From contig NZ_RCWZ01000002.1 in assembly GCF_003675385.1 (NCBI RefSeq), forward strand, positions 124,001 to 188,000: 64,000 nt of DNA, in the 5' to 3' direction. The position numbers and the translations under genes were made by a program. The DNA is from Mucilaginibacter kameinonensis (GTDB lineage: Bacteria; Bacteroidota; Bacteroidia; Sphingobacteriales; Sphingobacteriaceae). This document shows positions 52,967 to 61,349 of this stretch, piece by piece. The first letter of the stretch is position 1. Each line of letters opens with the position of its first letter. The notes below the pieces were generated by a model. It made no database searches. It was not told the DNA's origin and saw only the letters and a list, made by a program, of their open reading frames with translations.

Positions 52967-53697
52967 TTATAAACCGTTACCTAATTGTAGTTGTACTGAT
53001 ATTTAGCAGCAATTTATTGCTTGCTCAGCGTGTACCTGCATGGGGTGGCGGTGCCGATCAGCAGGATTTGAGCTTTGGCTTTAGCTTTACTTATGTAAGC
53101 AGCGATTTCAAAATCGTTAATCAACCCTATTTTCGTCGCCCTTTTTTAGATGAAACCGGTGTGCAAATTAAAGGGCCGCTCAATAGCATCAGCTCAAAAA
53201 GCTCATCAGGCTTTGGTGTTGGCTTTTTAACAAGGTACAGGCTTACCGAGCACCTGGAAGTACGCACCACGCCGTCATTAATTTTTGCCGATAGATACCT
53301 GCATTATTCATATGTTGACCCATCGGAAGATGTGGACAAAAAAGTGCAGACCACTTCGGTTGATGTACCCCTGCAAATAAAATTAAAGTCAGACAGGTTG
53401 GGCGATTTCAGAGGTTACGTAGTTGGTGGATTGAAATATAGTCAGACCATCGGCTCTAAGAAAAACTCAGATGCCAATCTTGATCTTTCCGAAAAACTGG
53501 TGAAAAATGTTAGCGGCTACGCCTCGTACGAAGCTGGTGTAGGTTGTGATATCTACTTTGAATTTTTTAAGCTCTCGCCTGAGATCAAGATTTCTAATTC
53601 GATAGGTAATGTGCTGATCAGCGAAAATAACCCGTATTCCGCGCCTCTTAGCAGATTGGGTTTACACACCATTATGTTCAGTCTGATTTTTGAGTAG
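52963..53697 (+). CDS. porT: PorT-family outer-membrane beta-barrel protein (T9SS)
   Basis: This 244-residue protein has a signal peptide (about residues 1-21, ending LLAQ) and beta-strands typical of the PorT family (FGFSFTYVSSDFKIV, GVGFLTRYRL, PLQIKLKSDRL, YEAGVGCDIYFEFFKLSPEIK). PorT is needed for type IX secretion and gliding. The ATGA overlap with ubiE is the conserved gene arrangement of the phylum and supports the name. It ends with an aromatic-type residue pattern (LIFE). Confidence 0.85.
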   Translation: MIINRYLIVVVLIFSSNLLLAQRVPAWGGGADQQDLSFGFSFTYVSSDFKIVNQPYFRRPFLDETGVQIKGPLNSISSKSSSGFGVGFLTRYRLTEHLEVRTTPSLIFADRYLHYSYVDPSEDVDKKVQTTSVDVPLQIKLKSDRLGDFRGYVVGGLKYSQTIGSKKNSDANLDLSEKLVKNVSGYASYEAGVGCDIYFEFFKLSPEIKISNSIGNVLISENNPYSAPLSRLGLHTIMFSLIFE

Positions 53698-53729
53698 GAG
53701 AGAAGCATAAATTATAATTAAAAATGCCT

Positions 53730-53815
53730 GTCATTCTGAGCGGTAGCAAAGAATATTCTTCAATATTCAGAATCACTATGCCAGGCGAGAAGATCCGTCG
53801 TTCCTCAGGATGACA
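53730..53815. repeat. Family C inverted repeat (single copy)
   Basis: It starts TGTCATTCTGAGC and ends CTCAGGATGACA with one mismatch, containing AAAGAATATTCTT. It lies between porT and the SDR gene. It is related in layout to families A and B, which also begin with TGTCATT. Confidence 0.8.
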
Positions 53816-53948
53816 ATTCGTTTATGATATCTTTTCAGATTTTGATAGGGGAAGAATGTTTTAACTTACATTCAAAAACAACCTTACTCCCAACCGACAA
53901 TATTTCAAACTAAAAAACATAATTTCGCTGTTTAGAGTTATCAAACCT

Positions 53949-54707
53949 ATGAGTAAGATTGCCTTAATTACAGGAGCTACCGCCGGCATTGGCGAAGCAT
54001 GCGCACACGTTTTTGCCCGCGAGGGATATAATCTGGTATTAACCGGTCGGCGGTTGGAGCGGCTGGAAAAGCTGGCCAAACACCTGAATGATAAATATAA
54101 TGTAGAAGTAGCGATTTCATCATTTGATGTCCGCAACCGCGAGGATACTATCAGTAATTTGGAGGCATTGCCAGAAAAATGGAAAAAAGTAACGGTATTG
54201 GTTAACAACGCCGGCTTAAGCCAGGGGCTTGACCCTATTCAAAAAGGCAGCATCGACGATTGGGAAACCATGATTGATACCAATATTAAAGGTCTGTTGT
54301 ATGTAAGCCGCGTGGTATCAAACTGGATGATAGCAAATGGTAAAGGCCATATTATAAATTTGGGTTCAATTGCCGGTAAAGAAGTTTATGCCAACGGAAA
54401 CGTATATTGCGCTACCAAGCATGCTGTTGACGCCCTAAATAAAGGTATGCGGATTGATCTTTTGCCACACGGTATTAAGGTTACGGCGATACATCCGGGT
54501 GCGGTTGAAACCGAGTTTTCGGAAGTACGCTTTAAAGGCGATAAGGAACGTGCAAAAAAGGTATATGAAGGTTTTGAACCGCTTGCAGCCGTAGATGTGG
54601 CCGAAACGATATGGTTCATTGCATCGCGCCCGGCGCATGTTAACATCAATGATATATTGATCATGCCAACAGCACAGGCAAATGCGGGTACGATATTCAG
54701 GGGGTAA
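53949..54707 (+). CDS. SDR-family dehydrogenase (YdfG-like)
   Basis: This 252-residue classical SDR has the cofactor motif TGATAGIG (8-15), NNAG (86-89), and the triad Ser140, Tyr153 and Lys157 (YCATK). The close match to YdfG-type 3-hydroxy-acid/malonate-semialdehyde reductases includes the C-terminal PTAQANAGTIFRG. The basic residues after the second strand (TGRRLERL) point to NADP. It reduces beta-keto or 3-hydroxy acids in related cases; the true substrate is not known. Confidence 0.9.
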   Translation: MSKIALITGATAGIGEACAHVFAREGYNLVLTGRRLERLEKLAKHLNDKYNVEVAISSFDVRNREDTISNLEALPEKWKKVTVLVNNAGLSQGLDPIQKGSIDDWETMIDTNIKGLLYVSRVVSNWMIANGKGHIINLGSIAGKEVYANGNVYCATKHAVDALNKGMRIDLLPHGIKVTAIHPGAVETEFSEVRFKGDKERAKKVYEGFEPLAAVDVAETIWFIASRPAHVNINDILIMPTAQANAGTIFRG

Positions 54708-54712
54708 ATTTG
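54705..54712 (+). promoter_or_regulatory. Candidate -7 element for yqeY
   Basis: TAAATTTG matches TAnnTTTG and overlaps the stop codon of the SDR gene. It is 30 bp before the ATG at 54743. Confidence 0.4.
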
Positions 54713-54742
54713 CACATCAAAAACAATTCACTAATTAAAGAT

Positions 54743-55192
54743 ATGTCATTAATTACACAAATAGACCAGGATATTAAACTGGCTATGCTTGCTAAGCAGG
54801 CAGATCGTTTACAGGGCTTACGTGCCATTAAATCGGCATTGTTATTAGCTAAAACCGAAAAAGGTGCTGCTGATGAACTTACTGAAGACGCGGAGATCAA
54901 AGTATTGCAAAAGCTGGTAAAACAGCGCAAAGAGTCGGCAGATATTTATAAAGAACAAAACCGCGAAGACCTTTACCAGGTTGAGATAGCCGAAATGCTG
55001 GTTATTGAAGAGTACCTTCCGCAACAAATGAGCAAGTTTGAAATTGAAGGTTATCTTGAAGAACTCATTGGCAGGATAGGCGCTACATCGGTAAAAGATA
55101 TGGGCCGCGTAATGGGTATGGCCAGTAAAGAACTTGCGGGCAAAGCCGATGGTAAAACAATATCAGAGGTAGTTAAACAGTTGCTGGGCTAA
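54743..55192 (+). CDS. yqeY: GatB/YqeY-domain protein
   Basis: This 149-residue protein is a full-length YqeY: a helical N-terminal half (DIKLAMLAKQADRLQGLRAIKSALL) and the C-terminal domain shared with GatB (YLPQQMSKFEIEG, MGRVMGMASKELAGKADGKTISEVVKQLL). The family is linked to tRNA-dependent amidation by its similarity to GatB, but its own role is unclear. A longer frame starts at a TTG at 54710; the ATG at 54743 (MSLITQIDQD) fits the family start. Confidence 0.92.
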   Translation: MSLITQIDQDIKLAMLAKQADRLQGLRAIKSALLLAKTEKGAADELTEDAEIKVLQKLVKQRKESADIYKEQNREDLYQVEIAEMLVIEEYLPQQMSKFEIEGYLEELIGRIGATSVKDMGRVMGMASKELAGKADGKTISEVVKQLLG

Positions 55193-55409
55193 GCTATCAG
55201 CATTTAATTATTACTGAGCTTTTTAAATGTTTATGTTGTTTTAATGTTAACTTGTTTAATGAAAGCTTAACATTACTACATTGATAAATAATTACTATAC
55301 TTGCTAAATGCCGTTGGTAATAAACTAATTTTGCAGCGGAATAACGGGAATTTATACTAAAAGTGATTTTGGTATAGGATAATTTAGAAAATTAATTTTT
55401 GATATTTAT

Positions 55410-56183
55410 ATGGAGTTCGTGCTTAAAGAGGAACACGGTTTTAGTTACATCGATGAGGGCGAAGGAGAAGTGCTGTTACTGCTGCATGGTTTAATGGGGG
55501 CGTTGAGTAATTGGGATGGGGTTATTAATGAATTTAAATCAAAGTACAGGGTTATTATCCCCATGTTGCCGGTTTACGACATGCCGCTGATCAGTACCGG
55601 GGTGAAAAGTTTATCGAAATTTGTACATAAGTTTATAAAATTTAAAAAGCTTAGTAATATTACTTTACTTGGCAATTCGCTTGGCGGACATGTGGCACTG
55701 GTTTATTTAACTACACATCCCGAAAATATAAAAGCATTGGTTTTAACCGGAAGTTCGGGCCTATACGAAAACGCCTTTGGTGGTTCATTTCCGCGCAGGG
55801 AGAGTATAGATTTTGTGCGCGAAAAAGTGCAGTTCACTTTCTACGATCCGGCTATAGCTACTGATGATCTGGTGCAGGATGTTTTCCAGACCATTAACGA
55901 CAGGCATAAAGTGATCCGCTTGCTGGCGATGGCAAAATCGGCCATCAGGCACAATATGAAAAAAGATCTGCATAAGATCACTATCCCGGTATCTTTGATC
56001 TGGGGCCGTAACGATAAGATCACGCCGCCAGAGGTAGCTGTTGAATTTAACGAACTGCTTCCGGATTCAGAGCTGCATTGGATTGATAAATGCGGTCATG
56101 CCCCAATGATGGAGCATCCTGAAGAATTTAATGTTTTACTTAAACAGTTTTTAACTAAATTAGAGACCAAAGTAAATGCGTAG
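55410..56183 (+). CDS. Alpha/beta-hydrolase
   Basis: This 257-residue enzyme has the alpha/beta-hydrolase fold with the nucleophile Ser90 in LGNSLGG, the oxyanion motif LLHGLMG near residue 25, an acid in WGRNDKITPP and the catalytic His in CGHAPMMEHPEEF. The substrate is unknown. It begins the envelope gene block of this phylum: the CBS protein gene follows with no gap. Alpha/beta hydrolase, CBS, nadK, porG is a common order in Bacteroidota. Confidence 0.9.
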   Translation: MEFVLKEEHGFSYIDEGEGEVLLLLHGLMGALSNWDGVINEFKSKYRVIIPMLPVYDMPLISTGVKSLSKFVHKFIKFKKLSNITLLGNSLGGHVALVYLTTHPENIKALVLTGSSGLYENAFGGSFPRRESIDFVREKVQFTFYDPAIATDDLVQDVFQTINDRHKVIRLLAMAKSAIRHNMKKDLHKITIPVSLIWGRNDKITPPEVAVEFNELLPDSELHWIDKCGHAPMMEHPEEFNVLLKQFLTKLETKVNA

Positions 56184-56846
56184 ATGATAGCACTTGACCT
56201 GATAGCTGACTCGATACCACCGGTACACACCTCTGATACCATTCAGAAAGTGCTGGACCGTATGGTTGAGTTTCGCCTCAGGCATTTGCCTATTGTAAAT
56301 GAAGAGCAGTTTTTGGGGTTGCTTGCCGAGGATGACCTTATAGGCGAAAGCGATTACCAGGCACCAATAGGATCATTGGCACTTTCGCTGGTGAATCCGT
56401 ACGTACTGGAAGATCAGCACATCTATGATGTTATCCGTTTGTTTTACGAACAGCAGCTAACTGTTGTACCAGTGCTTGACGCCAAAAGCAACTATCTTGG
56501 CCTGATATCCATTAACGCCATTACAGAATATTTTGCACAGATAACCTCGGTAGCACAGCCGGGAGGGATCATTGTGCTCGAGATTAATAATAAAAATAAC
56601 TCGTTGGCGCACATGGCTCAGATAGTTGAGTCGGATAATGCGCAGATCCTGAGCTCCTACGTTCAGTCATTCCCGGATTCAACCCGGATGGAGGTTACGC
56701 TTAAAATCAATAAGCAGGATATTTCAGGTATTATAGCCAGTTTCCTAAGGTATGAGTACGATATCAAAGCTACCTTCAATCATAAAGATATCAACGATAC
56801 CGCCCGCGATAGGTATGATTCCCTCATGAATTATCTTAATTTGTAG
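56184..56846 (+). CDS. CBS-domain protein with C-terminal regulatory domain
   Basis: This 220-residue protein has two CBS domains (about 5-60 and 75-130; RHLPIVNEEQFLGLLAEDDL and QLTVVPVLDAKSNYLGLIS) and an ACT-like C-terminal part (about 140-190). CBS pairs usually bind adenine nucleotides to regulate a partner protein. Its ATG follows the stop codon of the hydrolase gene directly. It converges on the LuxR gene, 22 bp away. In Bacteroidota it is usually next to nadK; here the inserted LuxR gene separates them. Confidence 0.88.
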   Translation: MIALDLIADSIPPVHTSDTIQKVLDRMVEFRLRHLPIVNEEQFLGLLAEDDLIGESDYQAPIGSLALSLVNPYVLEDQHIYDVIRLFYEQQLTVVPVLDAKSNYLGLISINAITEYFAQITSVAQPGGIIVLEINNKNNSLAHMAQIVESDNAQILSSYVQSFPDSTRMEVTLKINKQDISGIIASFLRYEYDIKATFNHKDINDTARDRYDSLMNYLNL

Positions 56847-56868
56847 TCTTACGTTTGAAATCTTAAGT

Positions 56869-57531
56869 CTAAACCAAATTATAAGCTTGTGCAAACCGCA
56901 CGGCATCATAATGATTTTTTAACCGCAGTTTGTTCTTGATATTTTTACGATGGGTTTCGGCGGTGGCCGGGGCAATAAATAGCGTGGTGCCAATCTCTGC
57001 CGAGCTCATGCCCATGGCTATGTATTTCAGCACTTCTTTCTCGCGCCGGGTGAGCGTTAAAAACAGCAGGTTGTTTCGCCGTAAAAACGAGATATCGTCC
57101 ATGAGGCGGTTCACCTTAGTAGTGATGTGATGAACGGGATCCAGCATACTGGCTAAAGTTAAAATGTGGGTGGCGTCGCCGGTTTCATTGCGCGCAAAAA
57201 CGTTAGTAGTACTAACAAAAAGCTGCCATTCGGCATGTTGTGAGGCGCGGGCCTGCTGAAAATAAGATATATGTTCCTGGGTGCGGCTTTTTATAAGATG
57301 TAATATTTTAGGCACATATTCGTCGCTATCTTCAGTGTTGAAATATTTTATGTGATAGGTGTCCGGCCCCATGGCCTTCAGTTCATCAAGCGTTGTACCC
57401 AATATATTAAGGCCTACACTGTTCATATACACTATCTGCAATGTTTCAACCTCATGTATAATCAGGGCGGAGGGAAGTTCATCTGCAATTGACTGTATAT
57501 TGGATAATTTTTGGGTAAAGGTTTGATCCAT
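56869..57531 (-). CDS. LuxR-type regulator with PAS domain
   Basis: This 220-residue protein has a PAS-like sensor domain (about 15-130, ALIIHEVETLQIVYMNSVGLNILG) and a C-terminal LuxR helix-turn-helix (LTRREKEVLKYIAMGMSSAEIGTTLFI, followed by the recognition helix). No receiver domain is present, so it is probably a one-component sensor. The ligand is unknown. It lies on the opposite strand within the otherwise conserved hydrolase-CBS-nadK block, so it looks like a local insertion. Confidence 0.88.
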   Translation of the reverse strand: MDQTFTQKLSNIQSIADELPSALIIHEVETLQIVYMNSVGLNILGTTLDELKAMGPDTYHIKYFNTEDSDEYVPKILHLIKSRTQEHISYFQQARASQHAEWQLFVSTTNVFARNETGDATHILTLASMLDPVHHITTKVNRLMDDISFLRRNNLLFLTLTRREKEVLKYIAMGMSSAEIGTTLFIAPATAETHRKNIKNKLRLKNHYDAVRFAQAYNLV

Positions 57532-57803
57532 CTATAAATAACCGTTGTTAATAGCTGTAAGATAGGCCAAAATAGTTAAACTTAATTATTTTACTTTGAA
57601 GTTATTTATCTGTTAAAGCAATTAAAAAGGCCTTATTCGGAAATATAAGCAAACAATAGCATGGGGTTTGTCCTTATAGTGGTATAGATTATATAACAGG
57701 CAAATCAGGAGGTAATTGGAGCGAAAGGGGTGTGCCGGTATTAATTATTTATGCCTTGCTGCATTAATGTACTTTCAAAGTTCGATATTCGCTTTTTTAA
57801 AAA

Positions 57804-58685
57804 ATGAAAATAGCAGTTTACGGCAGGCCATTTAATGAGCCATCTGTTTTACCTTTTATACAGCAGGTTTTTGATAGCCTTGCACAACACGGTGTTGATA
57901 TTTACGTACATCAGCAACTTCACGAATACTTGCAGGATAAGCTAACCACGGTACAATATAAAGTACTGCGTCCGGCCGAAACATTGAAAGGCTTTATTGA
58001 TATTTTTATTACGCTTGGTGGTGACGGAACCCTGCTTGATACGGTTACCTTGATCCGCGATTCGGGAATCCCTGTTATAGGTATCAACTTTGGGCGCCTT
58101 GGTTTTTTGGCCAGTGTTAACAAAAGTGATATTACCGCAGCCATTCATGCTGTAGTGAACAGACAATTCACCTGCGATTGCAGGGAGCTGCTCACTGTCG
58201 ACTCAAACCCTAACGTTTTTGGTAGTAATAATTTCGCACTTAATGATATAACTATCCATAAGCGCGATGATGCCGCCATGATTATAACCCATGTGTTTTT
58301 AAATGATGAGTTTTTAAATTCATACTGGGGCGACGGGCTTATTATCTCTACGTCAACCGGCTCAACGGCTTATTCATTAAGTTGCGGCGGGCCTATTATT
58401 TTCCCGCAGTCAAACAGTATTGTTGTAACCCCGGTATCGCCGCATAACCTTAACGTGCGGCCAATAGTTATCCCGGATACCAGCAAGCTTTGCTTTGAGG
58501 TTGAAAGCCGGAGTGCCAATTACATCATTTCATGCGATTCGCGAACGGAAGTGTTGGATCAGACAGTTAAGTTTCATGTACAAAAGGCCAGTTTTCAGTT
58601 AAATTTAATAAGGCTTAGTAATGAAAGTTACTTAACTACGTTAAGGAATAAATTGCTTTGGGGCCTTGACGCCCGTAACTACTAA
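57804..58685 (+). CDS. nadK: NAD kinase
   Basis: This 293-residue enzyme has the ATP-NAD kinase signature LGGDGTLLD with catalytic Asp74, NFGRLGFLAS, and the conserved GSTAYSLSCGGPI. It phosphorylates NAD to NADP and is essential in most bacteria. The ATG at 57804 begins the family fold (MKIAVYGRPF). porG follows 9 bp downstream. Confidence 0.96.
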   Translation: MKIAVYGRPFNEPSVLPFIQQVFDSLAQHGVDIYVHQQLHEYLQDKLTTVQYKVLRPAETLKGFIDIFITLGGDGTLLDTVTLIRDSGIPVIGINFGRLGFLASVNKSDITAAIHAVVNRQFTCDCRELLTVDSNPNVFGSNNFALNDITIHKRDDAAMIITHVFLNDEFLNSYWGDGLIISTSTGSTAYSLSCGGPIIFPQSNSIVVTPVSPHNLNVRPIVIPDTSKLCFEVESRSANYIISCDSRTEVLDQTVKFHVQKASFQLNLIRLSNESYLTTLRNKLLWGLDARNY

Positions 58686-58694
58686 ATTTGATTA

Positions 58695-59480
58695 ATGCCT
58701 AAATATCTACTTTTAGCGATATTCTTGTTTTTAACTTATCAGCTGCAGGCCCAAACCTGGGAAATAGGCGGCTCGATAGGCGGCGCGGGTTATATTGGTG
58801 ATCTTAATCCCAATAATCCTGTTAAGATAAGCGGCGTATCGGCAGGCATATTTGGCAAAAGGAATTTCGACGGCTATTTTTCAGCTAAGCTTAATGTTGG
58901 CATCGGCAATATCGCGGCTTATGACAGCCGTTCCGGTTATCCGCAATTTCGCGAACGTAATCTCAACTTTAAAGACCAATTGCGTGAGGTTAGCCTTACC
59001 GGCGAATTTAATTTCATGAATTATATTCCCGATGCCGGCCGGAATAAATACACACCTTATATATTTACAGGTATAGGCATAACGTCTTATGCCCCCCGGG
59101 CGCAGGATTATCTTGGTCATGAAGTTGGCTTAAGGCAACTTAAAACCGAAGGCCAGCTTAAACCTTACGGTAATAATACTGTTGTTATTCCTTACGGTTT
59201 AGGTATTAAGTATAACCTTTCGGGCAAATTTACCATCATGGCCGATATGGGATATCGTTATGCCTTTACCGATTATCTTGATGACGTGAGTGGGGTATAC
59301 GCCGATAAAACCAAAATGAGCGCTTTTGTTGCCGGTCTTTCAGACCGTTCGGGCGAAAAGACAGGCGTTTATACCGGTACCGTTGGCTCTCAACGCGGCG
59401 ATTTCAAATCGCATGATACTTACTTCTTTCTCAATCTTACCATCTCATTTACTTTCGTAACCGCCAATTGTTACTTCTGA
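58695..59480 (+). CDS. porG: PorG-type outer-membrane T9SS protein (DUF6089)
   Basis: This 261-residue protein has a signal peptide (about residues 1-19, ending LQAQ) and a beta-barrel with the DUF6089 pattern (EIGGSIGGAGYIGDLNPNNP, NYIPDAGRNKYTPYIFTGIG, IPYGLGIKYNL, DMGYRYAFTDYLDDVSGVY). PorG is the outer-membrane partner of the PorK/PorN ring of the type IX secretion system. The gene order nadK, porG, uppS, bamA, ompH is conserved in the phylum and supports the assignment; here an exbD gene comes between porG and uppS. Confidence 0.85.
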   Translation: MPKYLLLAIFLFLTYQLQAQTWEIGGSIGGAGYIGDLNPNNPVKISGVSAGIFGKRNFDGYFSAKLNVGIGNIAAYDSRSGYPQFRERNLNFKDQLREVSLTGEFNFMNYIPDAGRNKYTPYIFTGIGITSYAPRAQDYLGHEVGLRQLKTEGQLKPYGNNTVVIPYGLGIKYNLSGKFTIMADMGYRYAFTDYLDDVSGVYADKTKMSAFVAGLSDRSGEKTGVYTGTVGSQRGDFKSHDTYFFLNLTISFTFVTANCYF

Positions 59481-59654
59481 TCTACTAAATCTCTCGGTTA
59501 CAGCATAGACCCGCCTTGGAATTATTGTGTCTTTTTAGACAATAAAACAATATTTAATTCGTTTTTAAATTAAAATACAATATTTAATTCTGTTTATGTG
59601 TTGTGTTTTGTAATTTAGTATTGTGATTAATTATTAACCTTAAATCTTAAAGTC

Positions 59655-60173
59655 ATGGCCGAATTAAATTCATCTTCCCAAAATGGTGGCGGAAAGCACA
59701 AACGCAAAAAAATGAACGCCCGTGTTGATCTTACTGCAATGGTCGATCTGGCATTCCTGCTCATTACCTTTTTTATTATGACAACCACCCTGGCCAAATC
59801 AAAGGCGATGGACCTGGCTATGCCGGTAGGGGAGCAAAGTGAACCGGTGGGGGCCAGTCGTACCTTAACCGTATGCCTGGGTAAGAATAATAAGGCAATG
59901 TACTTTTTAGGTGAGCTCAAAAATCCGATTATCGCGCCTTCAATAACAGATTTTAAAGCTGATGGCATCCGCAAGGCGCTTATTGATGTAAATAAAAAGG
60001 TACATGATCAAACAGGCAAATCCATGATTGTGTTGGTGAAGCCCGGCGATAAATCGCAATACAGCAATTTGGTGAGTACACTTGATGAACTTGCTATTAC
60101 GGGTATCCAGCAATATGCCATAGTTGATATTAAACCCGAAGACGTTGATGCGCTTAAACAAAAAGGAATATAA
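59655..60173 (+). CDS. Orphan ExbD/TolR-family protein
   Basis: This 172-residue protein has one N-terminal membrane helix (about 28-47) and a periplasmic domain. The conserved helix has the family Asp residues (VDLTAMVDLAFLLITFF, Asp25 and Asp31) that make the proton path with an ExbB/TolQ partner. There is no exbB, tolQ or tonB gene next to it in this window. It sits between porG and uppS, where most of the phylum has no gene. A strong terminator follows. Confidence 0.88.
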   Translation: MAELNSSSQNGGGKHKRKKMNARVDLTAMVDLAFLLITFFIMTTTLAKSKAMDLAMPVGEQSEPVGASRTLTVCLGKNNKAMYFLGELKNPIIAPSITDFKADGIRKALIDVNKKVHDQTGKSMIVLVKPGDKSQYSNLVSTLDELAITGIQQYAIVDIKPEDVDALKQKGI

Positions 60174-60218
60174 TAATGTAACGCTATTGTAAGCAAATTT
60201 ACAGGTAGCTTTTCATGG

Positions 60219-60262
60219 CCGGCGGCTTTCATTATCAAACAGATAGTGGCCGCCGGTTTTTT
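60219..60262 (+). terminator. Rho-independent terminator of exbD
   Basis: CCGGCGGC (60219-60226) pairs with GCCGCCGG (60249-60256), followed by six Ts to 60262. The loop is 22 nt. Confidence 0.75.
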
Positions 60263-60382
60263 ATTTTATTCTAAATATTACGAAAAATGATGGTTTTTAT
60301 AGCTGTTTAGCTTGTTTTAATGTATTATTCGCAATAACATTTTCTTTTAGTGCGGGATACTAAAAAAATACAAAGTAAGTTT

Positions 60383-60390
60383 TACCTTTG
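60383..60390 (+). promoter_or_regulatory. Candidate -7 element for the uppS-bamA-ompH operon
   Basis: TACCTTTG matches TAnnTTTG, 146 bp before the uppS ATG, which would leave a leader of about 140 nt. Confidence 0.4.
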
Positions 60391-60536
60391 TACCCTGAAA
60401 AATCCGTCAATTTGCGTGGTAAAAATGGCAGATGCGGGTTAATTTTAATTGATTAGTCTAACAACCGAATATAGCAGACCATAAGTATTGATGGAAAATT
60501 TTACACGAGTGTGTTTGTACGGGGTGGTTTTTGATA

Positions 60537-61286
60537 ATGAGTAATATGGATTATTTGGATCAGATTGATTTGTCGAAACTACCACAGCATGTGGCTATCA
60601 TTATGGATGGCAACGGGCGCTGGGCAAAAGGCAAAGGCAAATTAAGAATATTTGGCCATCACAACGGTGTAACGTCTGTTAGGGATGTTGTTGAGGGTGC
60701 CGATAAGTTAGGTATTAAATATATCACCTTATATACATTTTCGTCCGAAAACTGGAACCGTCCTAAACTGGAGGTTATGGCGATCATGGAGCTGATGGTA
60801 ACTACCATTCATAAAGAAGTTCCCGGCTTTATGAAAAATAACATCAGGCTTAACGCCATTGGCGATTTGGATATGCTGCCCGAAAAATGTCTCCGCGAAC
60901 TTAATAGTGCTATCGAAACAACTTCCGGCAATACCGGTGTGGTGCTTACGCTGGCTTTGAGTTACAGCTCGCGCCGTGAAATTGTGAGTGCGGCAAAAAA
61001 TATCGCCATAAAAGTAAAAAATGGCGAGCTTGATGTGAACGATATTAATGAGGAGGTTTTTGAACAAAACCTTTTTACCGGCGATATGCCGAACCCCGAA
61101 CTGCTGATCAGAACCAGTGGTGAATACCGTATTAGTAATTATTTATTATGGCAGATTGCCTACGCCGAGTTGTATTTTACAACTAAATTATGGCCCGATT
61201 TCAGGAAAGAAGACCTGTATGAAGCAGTGATTGATTTCCAGAAACGCGAGCGCCGTTTTGGCCTAACAAGCGAGCAGGTGAACTAA
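60537..61286 (+). CDS. uppS: Isoprenyl transferase (undecaprenyl diphosphate synthase)
   Basis: This 249-residue enzyme is a cis-prenyltransferase. The catalytic motif IIMDGNGRWA has Asp24, and the later RTSGEYRISNYLLWQIAYAE binds the isopentenyl group. It makes the lipid carrier for peptidoglycan and surface polysaccharide. ATG codons at 60537 and 60546 are both possible, plus a TTG at 60531; I used 60537. bamA follows after 63 bp in the conserved order. Confidence 0.95.
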   Translation: MSNMDYLDQIDLSKLPQHVAIIMDGNGRWAKGKGKLRIFGHHNGVTSVRDVVEGADKLGIKYITLYTFSSENWNRPKLEVMAIMELMVTTIHKEVPGFMKNNIRLNAIGDLDMLPEKCLRELNSAIETTSGNTGVVLTLALSYSSRREIVSAAKNIAIKVKNGELDVNDINEEVFEQNLFTGDMPNPELLIRTSGEYRISNYLLWQIAYAELYFTTKLWPDFRKEDLYEAVIDFQKRERRFGLTSEQVN

Positions 61287-61349
61287 ATTTTTACTTTTAA
61301 CAAATTTTAACAACTGTATAAATTATTTTTAGCCCACTAAAATATTCGA

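Larger units (their letters stand above)
60174..60536. other. Gene-free stretch between exbD and uppS
   Basis: This 363-bp gap holds the exbD terminator (60219-60262) and a -7 promoter match (60383-60390) for uppS. The remaining sequence is A/T-rich with no small gene visible. Confidence 0.65.
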
